This document shows, one piece after another, positions 8,334-16,532 of a DNA stretch of 64,000 nucleotides. The notes below the pieces were generated by a model. That model worked only from the letters and a program-made list of their open reading frames with translations. It was not told where the DNA came from and searched no databases. The stretch comes from Burkholderiales bacterium. GTDB lineage: Bacteria; Pseudomonadota; Gammaproteobacteria; Burkholderiales; Casimicrobiaceae. The stretch spans positions 35,830 to 99,829 of the forward strand of contig JAITMR010000019.1 in assembly GCA_031277215.1 (NCBI GenBank). Reading direction: 5' to 3'. Every line of letters begins with the position of its first letter. The first letter of the stretch is position 1. The translations under genes and the position numbers were made by a program.

Positions 8334-10097
8334 ATGCACTATTCCTATTCTTCGACCGCACGCGATGTCGATACGAAATACGATCCCGATACGGTGATGC
8401 TTGACTGGCGGGCACGTGATGCCGTATCGGCGCTGGTGGTCGGCGCGGCGCTGGGGGCGGCGCTGTTTTTCCTGTTGCTGCCGCCGATGGTGCTTCATCC
8501 GGCGAATTTTCAATGGCTGATGCAGGGCGACCCGATGCAAGCCTTTGTGGGCTGGCATTTTTTTCGTGGCGAGCCGTGGATGCTGCCGCTGGGCGCTAGT
8601 GGCTACGGGATGGAAATGAGCAGTTCCATTGTGTTCACCGATTCCATCCCCCTGTTCGCGCTGTTGTTCAAATTGTTCGCTGCTTGGCTGCCTTCGACGT
8701 TTCAGTATTTCGGTATCTGGGTTTTGGCGTGCTTCGTCTTGCAGGGCGTGTTCGCCTGGCTTTTGGCGTGTTGCGTCACGAAGCGTTGGGAAGCGCAACT
8801 GCTGCTGACGCTGCTGTTGACCGCAAGCGCGGTGATGACGCTGAAAGTGGTCGGTCATTATGCGCTGGTCGGACACTGGCTGATTCTGGCAGCGTTGTTG
8901 TTTTATCTGCGGCCACCGACAGCAACGGTTTTCGCATGGTGTGTGCTCATCGGAGCAGCGGCACTGGCACATGCGTATTTGTTGTATCTGGTATTGGCAA
9001 TATGGGCGGCGAGTGTATTGCAACGTTACGGCTGGAGGGAGGTGCGCAAGGCGCTGATTGAAGTGGTCGTAGTGGCGCTCTGTTTGCTGGTAGTGATGTG
9101 GCTGGCAGGCTATTTTACGTTGCCGACACGATCATTCTCTGGCGGCGCTGAGTATTACGGCCGTTACGCCGCGAACCTCAACGCGTTCTGGAACCCGGAC
9201 TGGGGATCGCGTTTTTTGCCGCCTCTCCCATCGACGCCGGAATCGACGTTCGAAGGGTATGCGTATTTGGGTGCTGGCGGTTTGCTGCTGGTAGTGTTGG
9301 CCGCGTTGTTTCTAATTTTCTCGAAAGCGGCACGAGCAAGTGCGATACAACATTGGCCGCTGATTTTGGTGGTGTTGGTGTTGTGGGTGATCGCGGTATC
9401 GAATCATGTGATGCTGGACGATCGAGTCGTGCTGGAAGTGGCGCTGCCGGAAACTGTTTTGAAGATACTGGCGATGGTACGGGCTTCGGGACGGTTGTTG
9501 TGGGTGCCGTATTACGCGCTGTTGCTGGGATGCGCGGCGCTGTTGCTGCAAAATACACGCGCGTGGCTTGGAACAACGCTATTGCTGGGAATCGTGGTTT
9601 TGCAATACGCGGATTTGTCGCCGCGTGCACTGGGGTTGCGCGATGTGCTCCACAAAAGCATTGCGACGCAAACCGAAACCTGGAAAAGCCCGCTGGTATC
9701 GCCCTTCTGGAAAGAAGCTGCGCAGCGGTATCGGACGGTGCGCTTCGTTTCGGCGCGTCCTGCCGCAACCGGTTATGGCGCGTTTTCGCTCTATGCGGCC
9801 GATCATAAAATGGCGATCAACGTCGGGCAGTTTGCGCGTATTGACAATTCGCGTATCGGCAAGATGAACGCCGTACAAAACGAGAAGCTGGCAAACGGCG
9901 ATCCTGAGACGGGAAGTCTTTACGTTTTCTGGAAAAGCACGGAAGAAGGGCCTTTTCCGGTGCGCGTCGGACGACAGGATCGCGTCGAGATTATCGACGG
10001 CTTTCAGATATTGGCGCCTGATTGGTACGGCAGCTCAGGGAACGCGCAAATTCAATGGACAGACGACAAGCGTAGCAAGGACATTTTGTTGCCGTGA
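8334..10097 (+). CDS. DUF6311 polytopic membrane protein
   Basis: 587 aa. ATG 8334 follows a good RBS (CTGGAGGA). About ten hydrophobic segments occupy residues 25-445, starting with ALVVGAALGAALFFLLLPP. The motif NFQWLMQGDPMQAFVGWHFF after the first membrane segment is characteristic of DUF6311, a family with the topology of GT-C glycosyltransferases and dolichyl-mannosyltransferase-like proteins. The C-terminal ~140 residues (after TWKSPL) are soluble and probably periplasmic. A role in surface polysaccharide or glycolipid modification is inference, supported only by the GtrA-like gene that follows convergently. Confidence 0.8.
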   Translation: MHYSYSSTARDVDTKYDPDTVMLDWRARDAVSALVVGAALGAALFFLLLPPMVLHPANFQWLMQGDPMQAFVGWHFFRGEPWMLPLGASGYGMEMSSSIVFTDSIPLFALLFKLFAAWLPSTFQYFGIWVLACFVLQGVFAWLLACCVTKRWEAQLLLTLLLTASAVMTLKVVGHYALVGHWLILAALLFYLRPPTATVFAWCVLIGAAALAHAYLLYLVLAIWAASVLQRYGWREVRKALIEVVVVALCLLVVMWLAGYFTLPTRSFSGGAEYYGRYAANLNAFWNPDWGSRFLPPLPSTPESTFEGYAYLGAGGLLLVVLAALFLIFSKAARASAIQHWPLILVVLVLWVIAVSNHVMLDDRVVLEVALPETVLKILAMVRASGRLLWVPYYALLLGCAALLLQNTRAWLGTTLLLGIVVLQYADLSPRALGLRDVLHKSIATQTETWKSPLVSPFWKEAAQRYRTVRFVSARPAATGYGAFSLYAADHKMAINVGQFARIDNSRIGKMNAVQNEKLANGDPETGSLYVFWKSTEEGPFPVRVGRQDRVEIIDGFQILAPDWYGSSGNAQIQWTDDKRSKDILLP

Positions 10098-10212
10098 TCT
10101 TCAGAGATCAGAAAGACTTATTAACCACGAAAGACACGAAAAGCGCGAAGCGAAATCGCAGAACCCATTCGCCTCTCCCACGAGGAGAGGTGGTTTGTTT
10201 TTCTGATCCCTG
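10098..10212. repeat. Convergent spacer with repeat arms and GC-rich hairpin
   Basis: Contains the repeat arm ACCACGAAAGACACGAAAAGC (cut here as ACCACGAAAGACACGAAA, from about 10124) and the hairpin CCTCTCC (10172-10178) / GGAGAGG (10184-10190). A CTGATCC heptamer touches the end of the gtrA-like gene. The hairpin may terminate transcripts from either side, but has only a short T-rich tail (GGTTTGTTTTT) on the plus strand. Confidence 0.55.
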
Positions 10213-10596
10213 CTACCGGTACACCCAGAACTTTGAGAGCAAAAAACCGAGCACGGCAAGCAGCGCGTCGAAAAACGGTTTGACCAGCCAGGCGAAATAA
10301 AGTCCTTCCGCGCCTTCGGCCAGGGTGACGGTGGCGGTGCTGGCGGCGGCGGTGAGGCTCCACATCACAACGAAACGCGCCAGATGGGTGGGGCGCAGTT
10401 TGCCTTGGGTGGTGACGCCGAAGGTATGTTTGCCGTTAAGCCAGAAACCGAGCAATGCGCCGCTGATACGACCGATCAGGTTGGCGGGAATTGGCGACAT
10501 TCCGAACCAGGTCAGCGCGACGAAGCACAAGCAGTCAACGGTGAGTTGCACCAAGCCGAAGATGAAATAAAGAACGCTTTGGCGGGCGAGGCTCAT
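10213..10596 (-). CDS. GtrA-like membrane protein
   Basis: 127 aa with four predicted membrane helices and the GtrA-family signature (N-terminal [13 protein letters not shown], middle [22 protein letters not shown]). GtrA-type flippases move polyprenyl-linked sugars across the inner membrane in O-antigen or teichoic acid decoration; the specific substrate is not predictable. The start ATG (10596) overlaps the stop of rlmD by four bases (ATGA), so it is translationally coupled to rlmD and in particular to its repeat-derived tail. Confidence 0.85.
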   Translation of the reverse strand: MSLARQSVLYFIFGLVQLTVDCLCFVALTWFGMSPIPANLIGRISGALLGFWLNGKHTFGVTTQGKLRPTHLARFVVMWSLTAAASTATVTLAEGAEGLYFAWLVKPFFDALLAVLGFLLSKFWVYR

Positions 10597-12149
10597 GGGT
10601 TGTCGTTCTTTGTAGCGAACCCCATCTCCACCCCCGCCTCCTTTTGAAAGGGGGCGGCTGACGAAGAGCCTGCCCCCGAAATGCTTTTGGTTGGGGGCGG
10701 ACAGGGGTTTGCCTCCCCTTGAAGAGCCTGCTCCCGAAGAGATTTTGATTGGAGGGGCGGGCTTTTTGAGAGGGAAACTGCAGTTGCGGCAGGCTCAAAC
10801 ACCGCTATTGATTCAACGTGCGCCGTGTGCGGGAACATGTTGACGATTCCGGCGGCGCGTAGTGCATAGCCGCGTTCGTGAACGAGTACCGACGCATCTC
10901 GCGCCAGTGTCGCCGGATTGCACGAAACATAAACAATGCGGCGCACGGCGGTGCTTTTTTCACTTGTATCGCTCGCGTGCGGCAAAGCCTTCACCAGTTC
11001 AAGCGCACCTTCGCGCGGGGGGTCGATCAGAATTTTGTTGAGCGGCAGCAACGGTGCCAGCGTTTCCGGCGTTGCGTTAAACAGGTTGGCGCAGAGGAAG
11101 GCGCAACGGCGGGCCAAACCGTTTCGCTGCGCACCTTGTTCGGCGCGACGTATCAGCGCCGGACTTCCTTCGATGCCGGTAACGTGAGCGCCGCTACGGG
11201 CAATCGGAAGTGTGAAATTGCCGAGGCCGCAGAAAAAATCGGCAACACGTTCGCCGGGTTGCGGGTCGAGCAGCGCCAAGGCGCGGCGCACCAGCACGCG
11301 GTTGATGTCGTGATTGACTTGAGTGAATTCGGTCGGAGCAAATGGTAGAGAAACGGCGAATTCAGGCAACGAATACGACAACGCCGAATCTTTTGGGTGA
11401 AACGGTTGGACGGTATCGGGTCCGCCGGTTTGCAGCCAGAACGCGATGCGGTGACGGTCGGCGAACGTGCGCAGCAGCTTCTCATCGTTGTCGTTTAACG
11501 CTTCGAGAATGCGTAGCACCAGAACACAGGTCAACGAATCGTCAGGAGCTTGCGAAGAAGCGTGCAGCGACTCACCAACGGCGACTTCGATTTGCGGCAG
11601 CCGATCACGGATCGACAAAGATTCGACCAGTTCGCGCAAGGGCAGCAGCAGCGCCGATACCGGCGGCGGCAACACGGGGCATTCGCGCATGTCGGCAACG
11701 TAGCTCGATTTGCGCTCATGAAATCCGACGAGCACACCGCCTTTTTTGAACACATGCCGCACCGACAAACGGGCGCGGTAACGGTAGCCCCAGGCTGGCC
11801 CGTGAATCGGCGGCAACAGTTGGTCGGCGCGCACGTTGCCGATGCGTTTCAACGCTTCTTCCAGGGTGCGCTGTTTGGCGGCAACCTGCAACGCGGGAGT
11901 TGCGTGCTGCAAGGAGCAGCCGCCGCAAATGCCGAAGTGTGGGCAACGCGGCGTCGTGCGGTCGGAATTGACGGTAAGCACTTGCTCGGTGTGCGCCAGT
12001 TCCCACGAGGGTTTGCGTTTCAGGGTTTGCGCGATGACGGTTTCGCCCGTTAGCGCCCCTTCAACAAAGACGGTTTTCCCGTCGAGACGGGCGATGCCGC
12101 GACCTTCCTGGTCGAGCGATTCGATGACAGCAGTAAACGAGGATGACAT
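10593..12149 (-). CDS. rlmD: 23S rRNA (uracil-1939-C5)-methyltransferase with a repeat-derived C-terminal tail
   Basis: 518 aa. N-terminal TRAM domain; [4Fe-4S] cysteines in [10 protein letters not shown] plus a Cys in [11 protein letters not shown]-binding [23 protein letters not shown]; the catalytic nucleophile in [12 protein letters not shown]. All RlmD hallmarks are present. The family normally ends just after the [11 protein letters not shown] motif, but here about 64 more residues follow (nucleotides 10593-10790). These are rich in Pro, Ser and Lys and are encoded by tandem GC-rich palindromic repeats. The tail carries the stop into the gtrA-like start. Methylates U1939 of 23S rRNA. 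Core function is probably intact. Confidence 0.93.
   Translation of the reverse strand: MSSSFTAVIESLDQEGRGIARLDGKTVFVEGALTGETVIAQTLKRKPSWELAHTEQVLTVNSDRTTPRCPHFGICGGCSLQHATPALQVAAKQRTLEEALKRIGNVRADQLLPPIHGPAWGYRYRARLSVRHVFKKGGVLVGFHERKSSYVADMRECPVLPPPVSALLLPLRELVESLSIRDRLPQIEVAVGESLHASSQAPDDSLTCVLVLRILEALNDNDEKLLRTFADRHRIAFWLQTGGPDTVQPFHPKDSALSYSLPEFAVSLPFAPTEFTQVNHDINRVLVRRALALLDPQPGERVADFFCGLGNFTLPIARSGAHVTGIEGSPALIRRAEQGAQRNGLARRCAFLCANLFNATPETLAPLLPLNKILIDPPREGALELVKALPHASDTSEKSTAVRRIVYVSCNPATLARDASVLVHERGYALRAAGIVNMFPHTAHVESIAVFEPAATAVSLSKSPPLQSKSLREQALQGEANPCPPPTKSISGAGSSSAAPFQKEAGVEMGFATKNDNP
10618..10790. repeat. GC-rich palindromic repeats forming the rlmD tail
   Basis: Contains two copies of a ~40-nt unit, GAAGAGCCTG-C-CCCGAA...TTTTG-TTGG-GG (10663-10700 and 10721-10761). 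A CCTCCTTTTGAAAGGGGG palindrome lies at about 10636-10654. The unit recurs in inverted orientation inside the udg gene at 13534-13575. The whole block is translated on the minus strand as part of RlmD. Confidence 0.75.
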
Positions 12150-12185
12150 GGAGCAGGAGTCTGAGATTAAATCAGGCGTAAGAGT

Positions 12186-12217
12186 ATCAGGGATCAGGGG
12201 GCAATGCTTGCTAAAAT
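12186..12217 (+). promoter_or_regulatory. Probable extended -10 promoter of tsaB, leaderless
   Basis: TGCTAAAAT (extended -10, TAAAAT at 12212-12217) lies 6 nt before the tsaB ATG, so transcription would start at or next to the A of the start codon. There is no Shine-Dalgarno sequence. Two ATCAGGG heptamers (12186-12199) lie where a -35 region would be. Confidence 0.45.
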
Positions 12218-12223
12218 AGCGGC

Positions 12224-12976
12224 ATGTCTATCCTCGCTCTGGAAACTTCCACGCATTGGTTGTCGGTCGCCGCCGGCGATGCGACGGGCTGGGTGACGCG
12301 CGACGTTGAGGTCGGCCCCGGACACTCCGGGCGAATTTTGCCGCTGATTCAGGAGGCGCTGGCAGAAGCGGGAATGTCGCTGAAACAGCTCGATGCCATT
12401 GCTTTCGGCGCAGGGCCGGGATCGTTTACCGGCGTGCGTATTGCCTGTAGTGTGGCGCAGGGCTTGGCGCTGGGCGCGAACCTGCCGCTGATTCCGATGT
12501 GCAGCTTGTTGGCGATTGCCGAGGCGGCGCGAATAAAACACGATGGGCACAATCTTGAGCGTGTCTGTACCGTGGCCGATGCGCGGATGCGGGAAGTGTA
12601 TGCGGCGGCCTGGCATTATCGGGCGGGCGCGTGGCATGAAGTGATGGCGCCGATGGTGGCGCGTCCAGAAGAAGCCACGGCATGCTTTCGGAAAATCATC
12701 GAGACGGCGGAGAATAAAAAAACGGACAAAGAAACATGGAGCATCGCTGGTGACGGGCTTGCCGTTTATCCCGAATTGGGTTCGGCTTTGTATTTGACTT
12801 CACCTTGGAAGATCGTAGAGGCAAACCTGCGCCCTGCCGCGCAAGCTGTGGGCGTTCTGGCGCTGGCGGCATGGGTGCGCGGCGATGTCGTCACGGCGGC
12901 TGAAGCGGCGCCGTTGTATGTGCGTCAGCGGGTCGCGTTGACCAGCGCCGAGCGGGCGGCGGGAGAAGTGCTATGA
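12224..12976 (+). CDS. tsaB: tRNA threonylcarbamoyladenosine biosynthesis protein TsaB
   Basis: 250 aa ASKHA-fold protein, partner of TsaD and TsaE in making t6A37 of ANN-decoding tRNAs. The N-terminal ILALETST, the [12 protein letters not shown] stretch and the family signature [13 protein letters not shown] are clear. No Shine-Dalgarno site precedes ATG 12224, which sits just behind a -10 box (see promoter entry). The stop overlaps the rimI start by four bases (ATGA). tsaB-rimI neighbourhood is typical of beta/gammaproteobacteria. Confidence 0.95.
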   Translation: MSILALETSTHWLSVAAGDATGWVTRDVEVGPGHSGRILPLIQEALAEAGMSLKQLDAIAFGAGPGSFTGVRIACSVAQGLALGANLPLIPMCSLLAIAEAARIKHDGHNLERVCTVADARMREVYAAAWHYRAGAWHEVMAPMVARPEEATACFRKIIETAENKKTDKETWSIAGDGLAVYPELGSALYLTSPWKIVEANLRPAAQAVGVLALAAWVRGDVVTAAEAAPLYVRQRVALTSAERAAGEVL

Positions 12977-13476
12977 AAGTACTGGAACACGGCATGATCG
13001 CTTGCCCACCGGGATTCGTTTCACGGCCGATGCTGAAAAGCGATTTGCCGAAAGTTCTGGAGATTGAGCGCGAAGTGCATTTCACGCCTTGGGGAGGGCA
13101 GGCGTTTCTCGACGCGATGACGACAGGAGATGTGCTGCCGGTAGTCTTGGCGAATAAAGAAGTGGCGGGATACGGTGTACTCAAAATTCTCTGGCGCGAA
13201 GCCGAGTTGCTCAATGTTTCCGTCGCCGCACCGTGGCGGCGGCAAGGGCTGGGGCGTTTCCTGGTGGCGACGTTGTTACAGGCGGCGTTGCGTCACGGCG
13301 CACCGCAAGTGTTTTTGGAAGTGCGAGAATCGAATACAGGAGCGCAGATATTGTATCGGCAAATGGGCTTTGAAATCATCGGATCGCGCAAAGCGTATTA
13401 CGCCTGCCCTGAAGGAAAACGCGAAGACGCACAGTTGATGCGCTGGCAGGAAAAAGGAGGCGCAAGTGCGGCGTGA
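12973..13476 (+). CDS. rimI: Ribosomal protein S18-alanine N-acetyltransferase
   Basis: 167 aa GNAT acetyltransferase that acetylates the N-terminal alanine of ribosomal protein S18. The acetyl-CoA loop appears as RRQGLGRFLVATLL, followed by FLEVRESNTGAQILYRQMGF, a RimI signature. There is a short N-terminal extension (about 15 aa) before the domain. It overlaps tsaB by 4 bp and the following udg by 11 bp, which indicates tight translational coupling of the three genes. Confidence 0.93.
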   Translation: MKVLEHGMIACPPGFVSRPMLKSDLPKVLEIEREVHFTPWGGQAFLDAMTTGDVLPVVLANKEVAGYGVLKILWREAELLNVSVAAPWRRQGLGRFLVATLLQAALRHGAPQVFLEVRESNTGAQILYRQMGFEIIGSRKAYYACPEGKREDAQLMRWQEKGGASAA

Positions 13477-14242
13477 TGAAATGCTGAACGCGCTGGAGCT
13501 GACCGCGTGGCGGTTACGAGGGGCTGAAAAAAACCCGCCTCCCCCGATCAAAATCGCTTCGGGGACAGGCTCTTTGGAAAGGGGGCTGGGTGGGGATGCG
13601 GTTTCGGTTTCCCCCTCTCCTCCAACCCCTCTCCAGCAAGGGGAGGGGGAAGCATCGCCAGACACGCGCGCGCAACGCATCGCGCAGTTGTCGTGGGACG
13701 ATTTTGCTTCCGATGTTGCTTCCTGCACCGCTTGCGGTTTGTGCAAAACGCGAACCAAGTCAGTGCCCGGTGTCGGTGATGTTCGCGCACGCTGGCTATT
13801 CGTCGGCGAAGGGCCGGGTGCCGAAGAAGACAAAAAAGGCGAGCCGTTTGTCGGTCAAGCCGGCCTTTTGCTTGATCAAATGCTGGCGGCGCTCGGGATG
13901 AAGCGCGGCGACGACGTTTACATCGCCAATGTGCTCAAATGCCGACCGCCGAACAACCGTGCACCGGTGCCACAGGAAGCCGACGCCTGTCGTCCTTATC
14001 TCGAGCGGCAGATCGCGCTGATTCAGCCGAAAATCATCGTGGCGCTGGGCAAGAGCGCGGCGATGTTATTGCTAAACACCGAAGCGAGCATCGCCAGCTT
14101 GCGCGGGCGCGTGCATGGTTATCGGGAAGCGTCGCTGGTGGTGACGTACCATCCGGCGTATCTGTTGCGCAGTCCGGCGGACAAAGCAAAATCGTGGGAA
14201 GATTTGGTGTTTTCGAAAAGACACCTGGAGTCGCTGGGGTGA
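13466..14242 (+). CDS. Family 4 uracil-DNA glycosylase with an in-frame repeat insertion
   Basis: 258 aa. GTG 13466 is the likely start: AAGGAGG (13454-13460) lies 5 nt upstream, while ATG 13481 is too far. It is an iron-sulfur uracil-DNA glycosylase (UDGa type): Cys pair in CTACGLC, motif GEGPGAEED, EPFVGQAG, later Cys in VLKCRPP and ACRPYLE, and the His motif TYHPAYLLR. Removes uracil from DNA. Between the N-terminal helix (ELTAWRLRGAE) and the helix before the Cys pair lie about 45 low-complexity Pro/Gly-rich residues encoded by palindromic repeats (13529-13663). Homologues often have a variable linker here, so activity may well survive. Confidence 0.92.
   Translation: MRRDEMLNALELTAWRLRGAEKNPPPPIKIASGTGSLERGLGGDAVSVSPSPPTPLQQGEGEASPDTRAQRIAQLSWDDFASDVASCTACGLCKTRTKSVPGVGDVRARWLFVGEGPGAEEDKKGEPFVGQAGLLLDQMLAALGMKRGDDVYIANVLKCRPPNNRAPVPQEADACRPYLERQIALIQPKIIVALGKSAAMLLLNTEASIASLRGRVHGYREASLVVTYHPAYLLRSPADKAKSWEDLVFSKRHLESLG
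13529..13663. repeat. Palindromic repeats inserted in frame in udg
   Basis: An inverted copy (13534-13575) of the ~40-nt unit found twice in the rlmD tail, followed by the hairpin CCCCTCTCC (13626-13634) / GGGGAGGGG (13640-13648). The insertion keeps the reading frame and has no stop codon. Confidence 0.75.
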
Positions 14243-14347
14243 GAACGCGGCCACTCCATGTGTAGGCTTGGAAGAAGGCGCATCCTTGCCAGAAAGTATT
14301 ACCCTTTGGCATGATGCTTGTCATAACGTAATGCTTGGAGCTTCGCC

Positions 14348-14533
14348 GTGAGAACCAGCCAAATGACGTCAAAAGGGCAAGTCACCATTCCTGTGAAAAT
14401 TCGTTCCGCGTTGAGCTTGAAACAAGGAGATCGGGTGAGCTTTGTTGAAGTTGGAAAAGACAAGTTCGCCATCGTTTCCGCCAACCTTCCGGTTCAAAAA
14501 TTGAAAGGACTGGCATTCGTCAGTCGAATATAA
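14348..14533 (+). CDS. AbrB/SpoVT-type DNA-binding protein (orphan antitoxin-like)
   Basis: 61 aa swapped-hairpin protein with the SpoVT-AbrB signature: MTSKGQVTIPVKIRSALSL, then GDRVSFVEV. GTG 14348 is preceded by TTGGAG; ATG 14363 is an alternative. Such proteins are usually type II antitoxins that bind their own promoter and pair with a PIN or MazF toxin. No toxin ORF follows: the next 78 nt carry only a REP-like hairpin. It is either an orphan antitoxin, a stand-alone regulator, or a relic. Confidence 0.75.
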   Translation: MRTSQMTSKGQVTIPVKIRSALSLKQGDRVSFVEVGKDKFAIVSANLPVQKLKGLAFVSRI

Positions 14534-14558
14534 GCAACGCTTCGCGTTGAGGGAAAAC

Positions 14559-14590
14559 GGTGGATTGCGCCGCTTCGCGGCTTATCCGCC
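14559..14590. repeat. REP-like hairpin
   Basis: GGTGGAT...GCGCCGC TTC GCGGC...ATCCGCC forms a strong imperfect hairpin. Similar GGATTGCGCC...ATCCGCCC motifs are common intergenic repeats in proteobacteria. It lies between the AbrB-like gene and the convergent lplT. Confidence 0.5.
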
Positions 14591-14611
14591 CTTGTACGGG
14601 CTACTCTCCGA

Positions 14612-15886
14612 TTACAACGGTGGCCGCACTTTCGGTTTTTCCATTCCGATCAGGTGTAGCGAATCGCCTCGTGCCTGATTGCGTACGTGTTTGACGATAA
14701 TCAAACCTGTGGTGGCGGAGAGCAAACAGCCGAACATCACGATGGCGGCATTGATCGATAGGTCTGATTGGATCATCAAAGCATACATCGACAACATTAC
14801 CATGATGCCGATATTTTCGTTGAAGTTCTGCACGGCGATCGAGTGGCCTGCGCCCATCAATACGTGACCGCGATGTTGCAACAGCGCGTTCATCGGCACG
14901 ACAAAGAAACCGGCGATCATGCCGATGATAACCAGCAAAACGATTGCGACGGCGATGTGCTGAACGAAGATCATTGCAATCACCGCAAACCCAACCGCAA
15001 CGCCGAGCGGCAGAACCTTGACCGAGTTTTGCAGCGATATCATTTTGGCGGCTAATATGGCGCCGAGGGCAATGCCAATCGCCACGACTCCTTGTAAGGT
15101 CGTGGCTTGCGAAAGTGAATAACCCAGCGAACTTGCTGCCCAGTCGAGCACGATGAATTGCAGCGTGGCGCCAGCGCCCCAGAAAAGCGTTGTTGTCGCA
15201 AGCGAAATCTGTCCCAGGCGGTCGTTCCAGAGAAGAAGAAAGCAATGAGAAAATTCGCGCACAAGAAAGAGCGGATTTTTGTTCGGGATGCGGTGATCGA
15301 CGCCGGTGTTGGGGATGAAGGCGTTGATCACGGCGGCGATGATGTAGCCGAACATGATGACGAACATTGCCGCTTCGGCGGCGGAGTGGATGAACGGTGG
15401 GGTTGCGCCGATCAGAACAGATGCGACGCGATCGCTGACCAAAGCACCGCCGATCAACACACCGAGAATGATCGACGTTACCGTGGTGCCTTCAATCCAG
15501 CCGTTGGCAGCCACCAATTGTTTCGGCGGTAACAGCTCGGTCAGAATACCGTATTTGGCCGGAGAATAAGCGGCCGCGCCGAAACCGACGATCGCGTAAG
15601 CTGCCAATGGGTGCATGCCGAGAATAAGAAACAAGCAACCGACGAACTTGATCGTGTTGGTGATCAACATCACCTGACCTTTGGGCATCGCATCGGCAAA
15701 AGCGCCGACAAACGCGGCAAACAACACATAAGACAGCACGAATGTCCACTTCAACATCGGCGACATCCATGAAGCGTCGCTCGACAACGTTTCGTACAGT
15801 AACGCGATGGTGGCGATCAGGAGCGCGTTATCGGCAAGCGATGAAAAAAACTGCGCTGCAATGATGGTGTAAAAGCCGGGTTTCAT
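14612..15886 (-). CDS. lplT: Lysophospholipid transporter (MFS)
   Basis: 424 aa, about 12 membrane helices. N-terminal FYTIIAAQFFSSLADNALL, QFI-type helices, and the motif YSPAKYGILTELLPP are characteristic of LplT, which flips lysophospholipids across the inner membrane for reacylation. In E. coli lplT is followed by the acyltransferase gene aas; no aas is present here. It is a single-gene unit on the minus strand, convergent with the AbrB-like gene. Confidence 0.9.
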   Translation of the reverse strand: MKPGFYTIIAAQFFSSLADNALLIATIALLYETLSSDASWMSPMLKWTFVLSYVLFAAFVGAFADAMPKGQVMLITNTIKFVGCLFLILGMHPLAAYAIVGFGAAAYSPAKYGILTELLPPKQLVAANGWIEGTTVTSIILGVLIGGALVSDRVASVLIGATPPFIHSAAEAAMFVIMFGYIIAAVINAFIPNTGVDHRIPNKNPLFLVREFSHCFLLLWNDRLGQISLATTTLFWGAGATLQFIVLDWAASSLGYSLSQATTLQGVVAIGIALGAILAAKMISLQNSVKVLPLGVAVGFAVIAMIFVQHIAVAIVLLVIIGMIAGFFVVPMNALLQHRGHVLMGAGHSIAVQNFNENIGIMVMLSMYALMIQSDLSINAAIVMFGCLLSATTGLIIVKHVRNQARGDSLHLIGMEKPKVRPPL

Positions 15887-15973
15887 CGAAAAAACACATC
15901 AAGAAAAGAATCGGGGGAGAGAGGCGTCTGCCAATAATGATGATTCAAATTGTTCCGAGCCGGCCGCCGCATC

Positions 15974-16405
15974 TTACTCCCACTGCAACCGGATTAATTT
16001 CCATTCCTTGTCAAGTAGCCGCCATTCGAGGTTGACCCGGTAATGCCGGGCGCTGTCGGGGATCAAGCCCTCGGCGCCGGTCAGCGCGACGCTGACGTTG
16101 GTGAAGGCGCGGCTCGATATCCGTGAATCAATCTGGCTGTCTTGCGACAATGCAATGATGTTGATGTTTTTGTACCGCAGAAACATCAGCGTCATCGTTT
16201 GTTTGGCCCAGTCTCGACCGTTTTCCGGTTGTTGCGCCGAAAAATCGGGATGGAGCAACGCCATCACGGCACTGGTATCCTTTTTTTCCAAAGAGGTCTG
16301 AAGATTTTTGACGGCAGCGTCCAGCGCGGCTTGCGGGTCGGAGCGTCCGCAGGCAACAAGCAGGAGAAGGCACAACAAAAAGGGAATAAGACGTTTCAGA
16401 ATCAT
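15974..16405 (-). CDS. Small lipoprotein with NTF2-like (SnoaL/DUF4440-type) features
   Basis: 143 aa. Signal peptide with a lipobox LVAC (LLLVACGRSD), so it is predicted to be lipid-anchored. The rest (AALDAAVKNLQTSLEKKD, then VMALLHPDFSAQ, ending YRVNLEWRLLDKEWKLIRLQWE) has the helix-then-sheet pattern of NTF2-like proteins. Homologues exist in betaproteobacteria as far as I recall, but no function is known. It precedes lplT on the same strand with an 87-nt gap. Confidence 0.7.
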   Translation of the reverse strand: MILKRLIPFLLCLLLLVACGRSDPQAALDAAVKNLQTSLEKKDTSAVMALLHPDFSAQQPENGRDWAKQTMTLMFLRYKNINIIALSQDSQIDSRISSRAFTNVSVALTGAEGLIPDSARHYRVNLEWRLLDKEWKLIRLQWE

Positions 16406-16448
16406 GTCGAGGGTTTCGGAAGCGGGGTAAATTCTTTTTGTATCATAA

Positions 16449-16532
16449 ATCGGGGATCAGGTGTCGGGAACCCGTTTACGCATGCCCCGTGAGGTTATAC
16501 TTTTCTGATCCCTAATCCTTGACCTTTGGTCA
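16449..16532. repeat. Heptamer repeat blocks between lipoprotein gene and lysR
   Basis: Two blocks: ATCGGGG-ATCAGGT-GTCGGGA (16449-16469) and CTGATCC-CTAATCC-TTGACCT-TTGGTCA (16505-16532). The second overlaps the stop codon of the LysR gene. Confidence 0.6.

Noticed and set aside
8307..9023. Antisense frame over the DUF6311 gene
   Set aside because: His/Gln/Arg-rich shadow of a membrane protein gene.
14243..14347. Toxin gene partner of the AbrB-type protein
   Set aside because: No ORF of the expected size is present in either strand.
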